From: Clostridia bacterium
Lineage (GTDB): Bacteria > Bacillota_A > Clostridia > Lachnospirales > Cellulosilyticaceae
Assembly (NCBI GenBank): GCA_029239935.1
Contig: JARBTY010000043.1
Coordinates: 1 to 16,237 of the forward strand
Length of the DNA: 16,237 nucleotides
Direction of reading: 5' to 3'
The position numbers and the translations under genes were made by a program. Below the pieces are notes generated by a model. The model did no database searches. It was not told the origin of the DNA and saw nothing but the letters and a program-made list of their open reading frames with translations. This document shows, one piece after another, positions 1 to 6,694 of this stretch; the stretch's first letter is position 1, and the number at the start of each line of letters is the position of its first letter.

Positions 1-509
1 TAGAAGGTGAAAACGAGTTTTTAGGCAAGGGGGTCAGCTATTGTGCCACTTGTGATGGCCCCCTGTATAGGGATAAAGAAGTAGCAGTGATAGGGGATTC
101 TCAGTACGCAGAAGAAGATGCCAATTACCTTGCAGAAGTTTGTGAAAAGGTTTATTATATACCGCTCTATAAGGAAATATTAGACTTGAGTACAAGTATC
201 GAGGTGGTATCAGATAAACCCAAAAGAATTTTGGGAGATCAAGTGGTAAGAGAGCTCGAATTAGATAAGGGAAATTTAGAGGTAAGTGGTATCTTTATTA
301 TTAAAGAAAGTATACCTACAACCAAACTTCTAAAGGGATTAGAAATGGAGAATAAAGCCATTAAAGTTAATCACTTTATGGAGACCAATATGAAAGGCAT
401 TTATGCTGCTGGAGATTGTACAGGCAGACCTTATCAAGTGGGTAAAGCTGTTGGTGAGGGAAATGTAGCTGCATTGCAGGCTGTAAGTTATCTTCACAAG
501 CTTAAATAA
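1..509 (+). CDS. Thioredoxin reductase-like flavoprotein, 3' part (5' end outside window)
   Basis: The open frame runs in from the left edge (codons from base 3) and ends with TAA at 507-509. It carries the redox-active CATC pair of the thioredoxin reductase family (codons 42-53, followed by DGPLYRDKEVAVIGD) and the C-terminal FAD-site segment GIYAAGDCTGRPYQVGKAVGEG. In the family the CxxC pair reduces thioredoxin, with electrons arriving through FAD. The pyridine-nucleotide domain is atypical. The usual GxGxxA loop reads GDSQYA, the HRRxxxR segment that grips the NADPH phosphate is absent (YYIPLYKEI), the region after it is about 12 residues short, and the usual AIGxxPNT reads IKESIPTT. This matches what is known of ferredoxin-linked, NADPH-independent clostridial thioredoxin reductases, so reduction by ferredoxin is inferred. 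The N-terminal FAD-binding half is not visible, so full length and start are unknown. The family call is firm; the electron donor is a hypothesis. Confidence 0.85.
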   Translation, partial: EGENEFLGKGVSYCATCDGPLYRDKEVAVIGDSQYAEEDANYLAEVCEKVYYIPLYKEILDLSTSIEVVSDKPKRILGDQVVRELELDKGNLEVSGIFIIKESIPTTKLLKGLEMENKAIKVNHFMETNMKGIYAAGDCTGRPYQVGKAVGEGNVAALQAVSYLHKLK

Positions 510-520
510 TAGGATGTATA

Positions 521-553
521 GGAGGTATGGCCTGTGGCTAGACCTCTTTTTTT
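521..553 (+). terminator. Intrinsic terminator of the thioredoxin reductase-like gene
   Basis: GAGGT (522-526) pairs with ACCTC (542-546). An inner GGCC/GGCT helix closes a TGT loop, and seven T follow at 547-553. It starts 12 nt after the stop codon. Confidence 0.85.
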
Positions 554-613
554 GAGACTTTGTTCTAAAATAGAGGTGTTGTCCATAAAATGAGTATAAA
601 AGGAGGTGAAAGG

Positions 614-1309
614 GTGGAACAAGGCTATATCCTACTTATCGGAGTATGTATTATAGCTGTAGGTGTCCTTGTGCTTAATATAGGGGCGGTCCTTCATAAT
701 AGATACTTGATGCTTAAAATAGTTTGTATTGTGTTATTTGTATTTTCAATGTTACGGTATTTTACACTTATTGTATATGGTGACTTTCCAACTTATCAAC
801 AGCTGATGACATTGCGTTATTTTTATTTGGCAAGCAGTATAGGGCTTACTATTCCAACTGTTTCTGCATTGTGGTATATTGTACCATTATATAGGGAAAG
901 TATAGCGTATAAGCATTACTTGTTGTTTTTTACACCATGGATTATTTTTTATGGATATGTGATTATAACTCAACCGACTGAAATTGTGCAGGGGGCAAGC
1001 TTCGGATACGCGCTAGAGCTGACAGGCAGATTCCCTATTTATCTGAGCATAGCTCAAAGTGCTATGATTGCTGTGATTATCATACTTAGTGTGATAGGAA
1101 TTGTAAAATATAAGAACCTACAGCTGAGAGTGCAGCTGATTGTTATTATTTTGGCGCAACTAACACTTTTGCTGGATGGATTAAGTTATTTTATAGAGAT
1201 ACCACGTACATTTCCAAGGTTTACCGTAAGTGAAATATTTGGTTTTTTAGCAATATTTTACGCCTTTTCAGTTAAAATGATAGAGCATAAGGGGATTATG
1301 AATAAATAA
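614..1309 (+). CDS. Hypothetical seven-helix integral membrane protein
   Basis: I do not recognise this 231-residue protein. It is almost entirely hydrophobic, with seven likely membrane segments near residues 5-25, 34-57, 67-90, 100-120, 143-168, 175-197 and 207-223, short charged loops, and a short cytoplasmic tail (EHKGIMNK). No catalytic motif or soluble domain is visible. Seven-helix modules of this size occur as stand-alone proteins and as N-terminal sensor parts of histidine kinases and cyclic-di-GMP proteins, so a sensor or transport accessory role is possible but only by analogy. An ATG at 590 in the same frame would add eight residues, but AGGAGGTG at 601-608 lies inside that extension at ideal spacing to GTG 614, so GTG 614 is preferred. 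The stop codon lies inside the convergent terminator shared with the DegV gene. Confidence 0.6.
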   Translation: MEQGYILLIGVCIIAVGVLVLNIGAVLHNRYLMLKIVCIVLFVFSMLRYFTLIVYGDFPTYQQLMTLRYFYLASSIGLTIPTVSALWYIVPLYRESIAYKHYLLFFTPWIIFYGYVIITQPTEIVQGASFGYALELTGRFPIYLSIAQSAMIAVIIILSVIGIVKYKNLQLRVQLIVIILAQLTLLLDGLSYFIEIPRTFPRFTVSEIFGFLAIFYAFSVKMIEHKGIMNK

Positions 1310-1342
1310 AAGGAGCAGCGACGGCTGCTCCTTTTATTTATT
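1301..1342. terminator. Perfect 19-bp bidirectional terminator between convergent genes
   Basis: Bases 1301-1319 are the exact reverse complement of 1324-1342, with loop GACG. The GGAGCAGC core is flanked by A-rich and T-rich ends, so either strand yields a hairpin ending in a U-rich arm. The stop codons of both convergent genes (1307-1309 on +, 1338-1340 on -) lie within the stem. Confidence 0.9.
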
Positions 1343-2225
1343 CATTTAATAGAGTTTGATATTTTTTGATAACGCATATGCCGCCAACATCAGGACCGGT
1401 ATTGACACCTATTGTGGTTCCTATAAAAGCAAACGTATCAGGTACATTAACATTGAGTAAAGTACTTAATTCTTGATGTAAAACAGAAGCATATTCCATA
1501 TTGTCAGCATGGGCGATCAGATAATGATAATCTTGGGCGTATTCACCTACATACTCTTGTGTAATCTCCAAAGTTTTGGCTAATGCTTTTTTAGTGCCAC
1601 GGACTTTGCCGTTAGGAAATAATAAACCATCTTTGAGATAGATAAGCGGTTTAACATTTAACATCGTTCCAAGAAGTGCAGCGGCTTTACCGATGCGGCC
1701 GCCATGCTCTAAGTAGTCTAATGATTCAACAAAGAAAAAGATTCTTGCAGAGTCTCTCAGTTTATCCGCAGTAGCTACAATGGTATCAAATGGCAGACCA
1801 TCTGCAATCATATGTGCGATTTCTTGAACAAGCAGGCCTTCTCCAGCTGTGGCATTTAACGAATTAATAATAGCTATTTGTGTATCAGGATAATTTTCTA
1901 AAATAAGTTCACGGGCATTAACAGCAGAACTATAAGAGCCGCTAAAATGAGAAGATAAGCACACACAGATAATAGATTTGCCTTCTTTGGCTAAAGGCGT
2001 AAACACTTCCATATAGTCATTGATAGAAGGCAGAGACGTTTTAGGGAAAATTTTATCTTTTCGGATGATTTCATAAAACTTTGCAATAGGCAAGTCCAGA
2101 ATCTCTTTGTGGTAAGTTTCTTGATCAAAAGAAACATAAAAAGGAACAATCTTAATATGATGCTGATGGATCAGAGATTCGGGAAGATCGCAGGCACTAT
2201 CACTTATTAATATTATTTCAGACAT
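1338..2225 (-). CDS. DegV family protein (fatty-acid-binding fold)
   Basis: The 295-residue length is typical for DegV/FakB proteins, soluble proteins that hold a fatty acid in a cleft; some deliver it to the FakA kinase for phospholipid synthesis. Visible family motifs are SDSACDLP (8-15), KTSLPS (62-67), SSHFSGSYSSA (91-101), LEHGGRI (172-178) and GKVRG (206-210). The conserved carboxylate-side threonine (63) and arginines (177, 209) are present. The C-terminal signature, usually IGxHxGxG, reads IGVNTGPD (272-279), so the conserved histidine is Asn275 and the last glycine is Asp279. Fatty acid binding may therefore be altered. No fakA neighbour is visible. The start is fixed by AAGGAGGTG (complement of 2231-2239), six bases upstream of ATG. 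Family membership is sure; the ligand and partner are not. Confidence 0.9.
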   Translation of the reverse strand: MSEIILISDSACDLPESLIHQHHIKIVPFYVSFDQETYHKEILDLPIAKFYEIIRKDKIFPKTSLPSINDYMEVFTPLAKEGKSIICVCLSSHFSGSYSSAVNARELILENYPDTQIAIINSLNATAGEGLLVQEIAHMIADGLPFDTIVATADKLRDSARIFFFVESLDYLEHGGRIGKAAALLGTMLNVKPLIYLKDGLLFPNGKVRGTKKALAKTLEITQEYVGEYAQDYHYLIAHADNMEYASVLHQELSTLLNVNVPDTFAFIGTTIGVNTGPDVGGICVIKKYQTLLNE

Positions 2226-2262
2226 TGATTCACCTCCTTTTATTTAAATGGTCATCATATTG

Positions 2263-2292
2263 ATTTTAATATGTGCAGGGTTTGAATGTCAA
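2263..2292 (-). promoter_or_regulatory. Probable promoter of the DegV gene
   Basis: On the minus strand TTGACA (complement of 2287-2292) is followed after 18 nt by TAAAAT (complement of 2263-2268). This is a good sigma-A-type match about 38 nt upstream of the start codon. Confidence 0.55.
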
Positions 2293-2316
2293 TTAATAAA
2301 TAAAACTTTACAGGCA

Positions 2317-2345
2317 TAGACACATAATAGTCATTTTCATAAAAT
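2317..2345 (+). promoter_or_regulatory. Probable promoter of the DtxR-like regulator
   Basis: TAGACA (2317-2322) and TAAAAT (2340-2345) are separated by 17 nt, each one base from the sigma-A consensus. The predicted transcript starts near 2352, about 39 nt before ATG 2391. That would put the open-frame extension back to GTG 2349 before the transcript begins. Confidence 0.5.
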
Positions 2346-2390
2346 GCTGTGCATATATTTATTGTAGTTATAAATGAAGGAGGAAAGTGT

Positions 2391-2846
2391 ATGCTATCTT
2401 CAAGTTTAGAAAAATATTTAGTGGGGATCTATAAGATGGCAGTCGCAGATAAAGAACTAAAGAGTACAGATGTAGCTAAGCAGATTAATCAACCGCTGCA
2501 AAAAACCATTCAGGCACTTCAAAGGATGCATTATCAAAAATATATTGTTTATTCCCCCTATCAGCCGCTTAAACTCACAGAACAAGGCAGACAAATGGCG
2601 GAGTACTTAATGGCAAGAGAAGCCCTTGTAGAGGAGTTTTTAACTTTGCTGCTGATAGAAGAAAATAGAGAGTCAGAAAAAGAAGCCATGCAACAATATT
2701 TATCTTATGAAAGCTTAGAAGTAATAGAGAAATTTGTTTTATTTAATAGAGAATATCCAGAAATATATAATCGTTATCAATTAATCGCGAAAAAAAAGCT
2801 TAAGACAAGATTGCTTCCACCTATCCCAGATTATGAAAGATTATAA
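2391..2846 (+). CDS. DtxR/MntR-fold transcriptional regulator with degenerate metal site
   Basis: This 151-residue protein aligns with the MntR/DtxR iron- and manganese-dependent repressors. It has an N-terminal winged helix-turn-helix (SLEKYLVGIYKM, then the helix pair around residues 24-47 and the wing LKLTEQGRQMAEYL) followed by the helical dimerisation domain (REALVEEFL near 76-84, EKEAMQQYLSYESLE near 96-110). By my alignment to Bacillus MntR, the metal ligands D8, E11, H77, E102 and H103 are K8, V11, E77, Q101 and Q102; only the E99 equivalent (E98) remains. Metal sensing as in MntR is therefore unlikely, and the signal and targets are unknown. The start at 2391 is chosen because GAAGGAGGA lies seven bases upstream; the longer frame from GTG 2349 has no comparable site. 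It diverges from the DegV gene and has its own terminator. Confidence 0.75.
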   Translation: MLSSSLEKYLVGIYKMAVADKELKSTDVAKQINQPLQKTIQALQRMHYQKYIVYSPYQPLKLTEQGRQMAEYLMAREALVEEFLTLLLIEENRESEKEAMQQYLSYESLEVIEKFVLFNREYPEIYNRYQLIAKKKLKTRLLPPIPDYERL

Positions 2847-2872
2847 AAGACGACAGATTTTGTCGTCTTTTT
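2845..2872 (+). terminator. Intrinsic terminator of the DtxR-like gene
   Basis: AAAAGACGACA (2845-2855) pairs with TGTCGTCTTTT (2861-2871) around a GATTT loop. The 3' arm forms the T-tract. The stem begins in the stop codon. Confidence 0.85.
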
Positions 2873-2982
2873 GGTTGTTGGCTATTTCAATAAAATAATG
2901 ATGTATCTAAGGCAAAAAATGTGTTAAAATGTTTTAAGTATAAGGGCGTAAGATAGATTACAGATAAAGATAGAGGAGTACT

Positions 2983-4635
2983 ATGGATAGTAAACAAGAT
3001 AAACAAGGTATTTTAAAAGGAGCAATGATTTTAGGAGCGGGTGTATTTATAAGCCGCTTGATTGGTCTGCTTTATAGGATTCCTATTACCAATATATTAG
3101 GAGATGTAGGTAATGGGCTTTACAGTATGGCTTATCAAGTTTATATGGTTATACTCACTTTTACAGCTATTTCTATGCCAAGTGCCTTATCAAAGCTTAT
3201 TGCAGAAAGAGAAGCTGTCAGGGCTTATAAAGATGCTCAGAGAGTGTATAAAATTGCAATGATCTATTCGGTTATTGTTGCAAGCATTTTAGCAGGTATC
3301 ATGTGGATTGGCGCTGACGCACTATCGATGCTGCTCTTTCCAGATGCTGAGGTGGGAATGCCTATTCGGGCTTTGGCTCCTACTGTTATCATTGCCACCA
3401 TTATTGCAGTCATGAGAGGGTACTTTCAAGGACTTAATGATATGACGCCAACAGCAGTATCACAAATTATTGAGCAGGTTTTTAATGTAGTGTTTAGTGT
3501 GGCACTGGCCTATGCACTTTCAAAATATACAGTAGCCGTAGCTGTTACTGGAAGCACCCTTGGGACAGGCATAGGTGCATTGGCAGGACTATGCGTATTA
3601 GTTATTATTTATTACTGGCAAAAACCTAAGATTAAAAGAAAGATGCAGCGCAGTGAAGAATATGCTTATGAAAGTACGGCAACTATATTAAAAAAAATAT
3701 TTGTAATGATGTTTCCTATTGTTATCAGCACTTCAGTTTTTTCAGTCATGACACTTATTGATCAAAGTATGGTAGCGAGAAGCCTGCCTTCTTCCATTGA
3801 GTATTTAAAGGACAACCATCTGATAAATATTATTCCAGTACCAAATGCAGAATTGTTATCAACAAAGGATATTGTTACCCATTTACTCGGACAGTTTTCG
3901 GTTAAGTATTATACACTTTTAAATGTGCCTGTAAGTTTGATTTTGCAATTAGGAGCAGCCGCTATACCGGCCATTGCAGCTGGAATTGCAGTTAATGATT
4001 ATAAAGATGTGCGAAGAAAAATAAAAATGATATTTAAAAGCGGCCTGCTTATAGCGGCACCCGCAGCAATTGGACTTACTGTTTTTGCAGAGCCTATTAT
4101 TGCTTTGCTGTTTTCGGAGCCTACAGGAGGCAAGCTATTGGCAAGCGGTGCCATAGGTCTTCTTTTTATGGCATTGGCACAGCTTAGTGCAGGGATATTA
4201 CAGGGAATGGGCAAACCAAGCATACCAACCATTCATGCGATTATTGCCTGTTTGATTAAAGTTGGTATCAATATCATTGTTTTAAGTATTCCAACATGGC
4301 ATATTTATGGGGTGATACATAGTACAACTTTTTGTTATCTGGTATATGCGGTTCTTAATATCAGATATTTAAGAAAGCATCTGCATATGAAGTTAAACTG
4401 GAAAAAATTACTTATTAAACCAAGTCTATGCGCTAGTATTATGGGAATGCTTTCCTATTTTATATACAGTGGTCTGATGTTTTTAGCACCCTATGAAAAA
4501 GTATGGATTATTGTTATTATTCCTATAGCCATGGTCATTTACCTCCTAACGGGACTTGCCACCCAAACTATTACTAAAACAGATCTTTTATACATCCCAG
4601 GAGGGAAAAAAATTATAGCCTTTTTAGAGGGGTAA
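2983..4635 (+). CDS. Polysaccharide/lipid II flippase of the MurJ-SpoVB (MOP) family
   Basis: This 550-residue polytopic membrane protein belongs to the SpoVB/YtgP branch of the MOP superfamily, whose members flip lipid-linked cell-wall precursors (lipid II) across the membrane; SpoVB itself is needed for spore cortex synthesis. Its N-terminus (GAMILGAGVFISRLIGLLYRIP, residues about 14-35, and GLYSMAYQVYMV) is typical, as is MRGYFQGLNDMTPTAVSQIIEQ near residue 143. About 14 hydrophobic segments are visible, in the usual two-lobe arrangement with a longer charged loop near residues 210-235. Length agrees with the family. GAGGAG at 2973-2978 supports the start. The next gene resembles BofC, so a sporulation role is plausible. 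A vegetative lipid II or other polysaccharide flippase is equally compatible, so I give no symbol. Confidence 0.85.
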   Translation: MDSKQDKQGILKGAMILGAGVFISRLIGLLYRIPITNILGDVGNGLYSMAYQVYMVILTFTAISMPSALSKLIAEREAVRAYKDAQRVYKIAMIYSVIVASILAGIMWIGADALSMLLFPDAEVGMPIRALAPTVIIATIIAVMRGYFQGLNDMTPTAVSQIIEQVFNVVFSVALAYALSKYTVAVAVTGSTLGTGIGALAGLCVLVIIYYWQKPKIKRKMQRSEEYAYESTATILKKIFVMMFPIVISTSVFSVMTLIDQSMVARSLPSSIEYLKDNHLINIIPVPNAELLSTKDIVTHLLGQFSVKYYTLLNVPVSLILQLGAAAIPAIAAGIAVNDYKDVRRKIKMIFKSGLLIAAPAAIGLTVFAEPIIALLFSEPTGGKLLASGAIGLLFMALAQLSAGILQGMGKPSIPTIHAIIACLIKVGINIIVLSIPTWHIYGVIHSTTFCYLVYAVLNIRYLRKHLHMKLNWKKLLIKPSLCASIMGMLSYFIYSGLMFLAPYEKVWIIVIIPIAMVIYLLTGLATQTITKTDLLYIPGGKKIIAFLEG

Positions 4636-4667
4636 CCTATAAAACAAAGATAAATTTATGTAAATGT

Positions 4668-4696
4668 GTATAAAAATTTAAATTTTACGCATAATT
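4668..4696 (+). promoter_or_regulatory. Candidate forespore (sigma-G-like) promoter
   Basis: GTATA (4668-4672) and CATAATT (4690-4696) are 17 nt apart, close to the sigma-G pattern GHATR-N17/18-CATWHTA with one mismatch. It sits 42 nt upstream of a BofC-like gene, and bofC is a sigma-G gene in Bacillus. No good sigma-A promoter is visible here. The region is very AT-rich, so a chance match is possible. Confidence 0.35.
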
Positions 4697-4737
4697 CCAA
4701 TAAACGGTATTTTTAAAATATCTAAAGGAAGTGCGTT

Positions 4738-5349
4738 ATGCTTAAAAGAAAACAATATTTATTGACGCTATTCATAGGAATTGTATTATTTTTCGTATTG
4801 TTTTTGACAACCTATTATTATATGGTTGGTCATGCAAAAACATCAGAGGTTTCTAAGGGCAAAGCAATAGATAAAGATGAACAGAGCGTAGATGTTATTG
4901 CTACTGCAGTTTTAGAAGAGGAACTGACGGTTCAGCCAGATACAGATATTCGGTTAGTAGTTGTTGATGAGGCTGATCGAACGATAGAAAATAAAAAAAT
5001 AGATCCGCTTATTTTAGTTGGTTTCAATCAGTCGGATTTAGAGAGAAAATTCGAAGGCTATGAGATAATGGCCTTTGATGAAAAAAATGTAACGCTTAAG
5101 AAAATGATAGTTCATAAAGATAAGCCGGTAGAGTATACATTAGGTATTGAAGATGACTTTGTTTGTATAGTGGAAAAGGGTGATTCCAAAACGTCTATTA
5201 AACTGGATTTGTTAGCTCATTATTTTTCAAGGAATACTTATAGTCTTTTGCTCAAACAACAAATTCCAATATCAGCTGCTCAAAAAGAAGAGCTTCTAAA
5301 AAATCCTTATTATATTGATAAAATATTACAATCTTATGAAGAGGAATAA
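4738..5349 (+). CDS. Membrane-anchored BofC-like protein (C-terminal domain family)
   Basis: This 203-residue protein has one N-terminal membrane anchor (about residues 8-30, LFIGIVLFFVLFLTTYYYMV) and a soluble extracytoplasmic part. The C-terminal half, with YTLGIEDDFVCIVEKGD near residues 133-150 and a following helical region ending in a run of glutamates, resembles the BofC C-terminal domain (pattern Y.LG..D..V.V...G) as it occurs in clostridial single-pass proteins. In Bacillus BofC is a forespore protein that restrains the SpoIVB protease in the sigma-K checkpoint. The motif DPLILVGFNQSDLERKFEGY fits the sequence usually found before this domain in clostridia. The assignment is by pattern only, and function here is unproven. 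It lies 102 nt downstream of the flippase gene and has a possible sigma-G-type promoter. Confidence 0.5.
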   Translation: MLKRKQYLLTLFIGIVLFFVLFLTTYYYMVGHAKTSEVSKGKAIDKDEQSVDVIATAVLEEELTVQPDTDIRLVVVDEADRTIENKKIDPLILVGFNQSDLERKFEGYEIMAFDEKNVTLKKMIVHKDKPVEYTLGIEDDFVCIVEKGDSKTSIKLDLLAHYFSRNTYSLLLKQQIPISAAQKEELLKNPYYIDKILQSYEEE

Positions 5350-5377
5350 GGCTGCCCAAAAGGCGGCCTTATTCCTC
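5341..5377 (+). terminator. Hairpin terminator overlapping the BofC-like stop codon
   Basis: GAGGAATAAGGC (5341-5352) pairs exactly with 5366-5377. A T-G pair and GCC/GGC extend the stem to 16 bp around loop CAAAA. The U-tract is weak (only TT follows), so efficiency is uncertain. The stop codon is in the stem and the -35 of the next promoter starts on the next base. Confidence 0.6.
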
Positions 5378-5406
5378 TTGAAATCAAGAAAGTTTATGCA
5401 TACAAT
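5378..5406 (+). promoter_or_regulatory. Probable promoter of the two-flavoprotein unit
   Basis: TTGAAA (5378-5383), a 17-nt spacer and TACAAT (5401-5406) give a sigma-A-type promoter with one mismatch in each hexamer. Predicted start is near 5413, which leaves room for GAGAGG and ATG 5431 but hardly for ATG 5422. Confidence 0.6.
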
Positions 5407-5430
5407 GGTAACAAAGAGAGGATGAAGAAA

Positions 5431-6654
5431 ATGACAGATGTTATAGTAATAGGTGGTGGTGCGTCAGGAATGATTGCAAGTATTGCTGCTGCCAGAGCAG
5501 GAGCTGAGGTGCTTTTGCTGGAAAGATTAAATAGAATAGGGAAAAAAATACTGGTAACAGGCAATGGGAGGTGCAATCTCTCCAATATTCATATAGATAG
5601 TCGCTATTATCATACCAGTTCAAATAGTGATTTTTCCTATCCTTTTAAATATATGGACTATCAAAAGACAGAAAAGTTTTTTCAAGAGCTAGGTGTATTG
5701 CCACTAGTAGAAGGTGATAAGGTATACCCCTTCTCTGAGCAAGCTTCAAGTGTTCTAGAGGTATTTAGAATGGAAATTGAAAGACTCGGGATAGCTGTTC
5801 AGACTGATACAAAAGTTATTGATGTTTTTAGGAAGCAGCATAAATGGCATGTTGTGTGCGACAATCAGATTACATATGAAGCGCCAAGAGTTATAGTAGC
5901 AACAGGAGGAATGGCAAATGCCAGCTTTGGATGTGATCAAACAGGGTATACGATTCTTAAAAAGTTGGGACATACTGTTTCACCCACATTTCCTACATTA
6001 GTACACATTCTTTCCACATCACCGTATTGTAAAATGATGAAGGGTGCAAAGGTTAAAGCCAATGCGTCAGCCTATGTAGAAGGGCGTTTAATCAGGAAGG
6101 AATATGGGGAAGTGCTTTTTACAGAAGATGGATTATCTGGTCCGCCTATTTTTCAGCTCAGCAGGATTGCTTCAAAAGCAAAACTTGAGAACAAAAAAGC
6201 CTATATAGCATTAGATTTACTGCCTCATATGAGCTATGATGAAGTGGTTAGTATGATTTATAGCCGGATAGCCAGCTTTCCTATGCGTACAGTTGAAGAG
6301 CTTTTTACAGGGTGGCTTCATAAACGGGTAACAATGCCGCTTATCAAGTATGCCAAGATACACTCCATGCATCTTAAGGGAGAAGATTTAGAGTATGAAC
6401 CTATTGAAAGACTCGCAGCAGGTATCAAAGAATTTATATTTGAAACAGAGGGTACAAGGGGTTATAAATACGCCCAAGCAACAGCGGGAGGCATTTGTTT
6501 AGAGGATGTAGATCTTAAAACAATGGCTTCAAAAAAGGCAGAGGATCTCTATATTACAGGTGAAGTACTGGATATAGACGGAGACTGCGGGGGCTACAAT
6601 CTGCAATGGGCATGGTCTACAGGTTATTTAGCAGGTGAGCATGCAGGCAGGTAA
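5431..6654 (+). CDS. HI0933/YhiN-family FAD-dependent oxidoreductase
   Basis: This flavoprotein of 407 residues has the usual family length. The N-terminal Rossmann motif is VIVIGGGASG (residues 4-13) with ERLNRIGKKILVTGNGRCN (31-49), the hallmark of the HI0933/BaiN-like family. RVIVATGG lies mid-protein, and the FAD-closing C-terminal segment is LYITGEVLDIDGDCGGYNLQWAWSTG. Members are cytosolic FAD proteins whose substrates are mostly unknown; one clostridial relative (BaiN) is implicated in bile acid dehydroxylation, but that cannot be carried over here. ATG 5422 would add three residues, but GAGAGG (5416-5421) would then touch the start; ATG 5431 has nine-base spacing. It is followed after 40 nt, without a terminator, by a second flavoprotein gene, so the two probably share one transcript. 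Confidence 0.85.
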   Translation: MTDVIVIGGGASGMIASIAAARAGAEVLLLERLNRIGKKILVTGNGRCNLSNIHIDSRYYHTSSNSDFSYPFKYMDYQKTEKFFQELGVLPLVEGDKVYPFSEQASSVLEVFRMEIERLGIAVQTDTKVIDVFRKQHKWHVVCDNQITYEAPRVIVATGGMANASFGCDQTGYTILKKLGHTVSPTFPTLVHILSTSPYCKMMKGAKVKANASAYVEGRLIRKEYGEVLFTEDGLSGPPIFQLSRIASKAKLENKKAYIALDLLPHMSYDEVVSMIYSRIASFPMRTVEELFTGWLHKRVTMPLIKYAKIHSMHLKGEDLEYEPIERLAAGIKEFIFETEGTRGYKYAQATAGGICLEDVDLKTMASKKAEDLYITGEVLDIDGDCGGYNLQWAWSTGYLAGEHAGR

Positions 6655-6673
6655 ACAATGCAGCAAGTAAACA
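6641..6673 (+). repeat. Imperfect tandem duplication spanning a stop codon
   Basis: ATGCAGGCAGGTAAACA (6641-6657) is followed directly by ATGCAGCAAGTAAACA (6658-6673), differing by one base deletion and one substitution. The first copy encodes the last residues and stop codon of the HI0933-family gene; the second lies in the 40-nt gap before the next gene. Confidence 0.6.
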
Positions 6674-6694
6674 TACAAGCAGGAGAAATGAGGA

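Noticed and set aside
590..613. ATG at 590 as the start of the seven-helix protein
   Set aside because: The strong AGGAGGTG site lies inside this extension and fits GTG 614.
3999..4232. Open frame on the minus strand inside the flippase gene
   Set aside because: It is a shadow of the strongly supported 550-residue gene; it has no ribosome binding site and the translation has no recognisable pattern.
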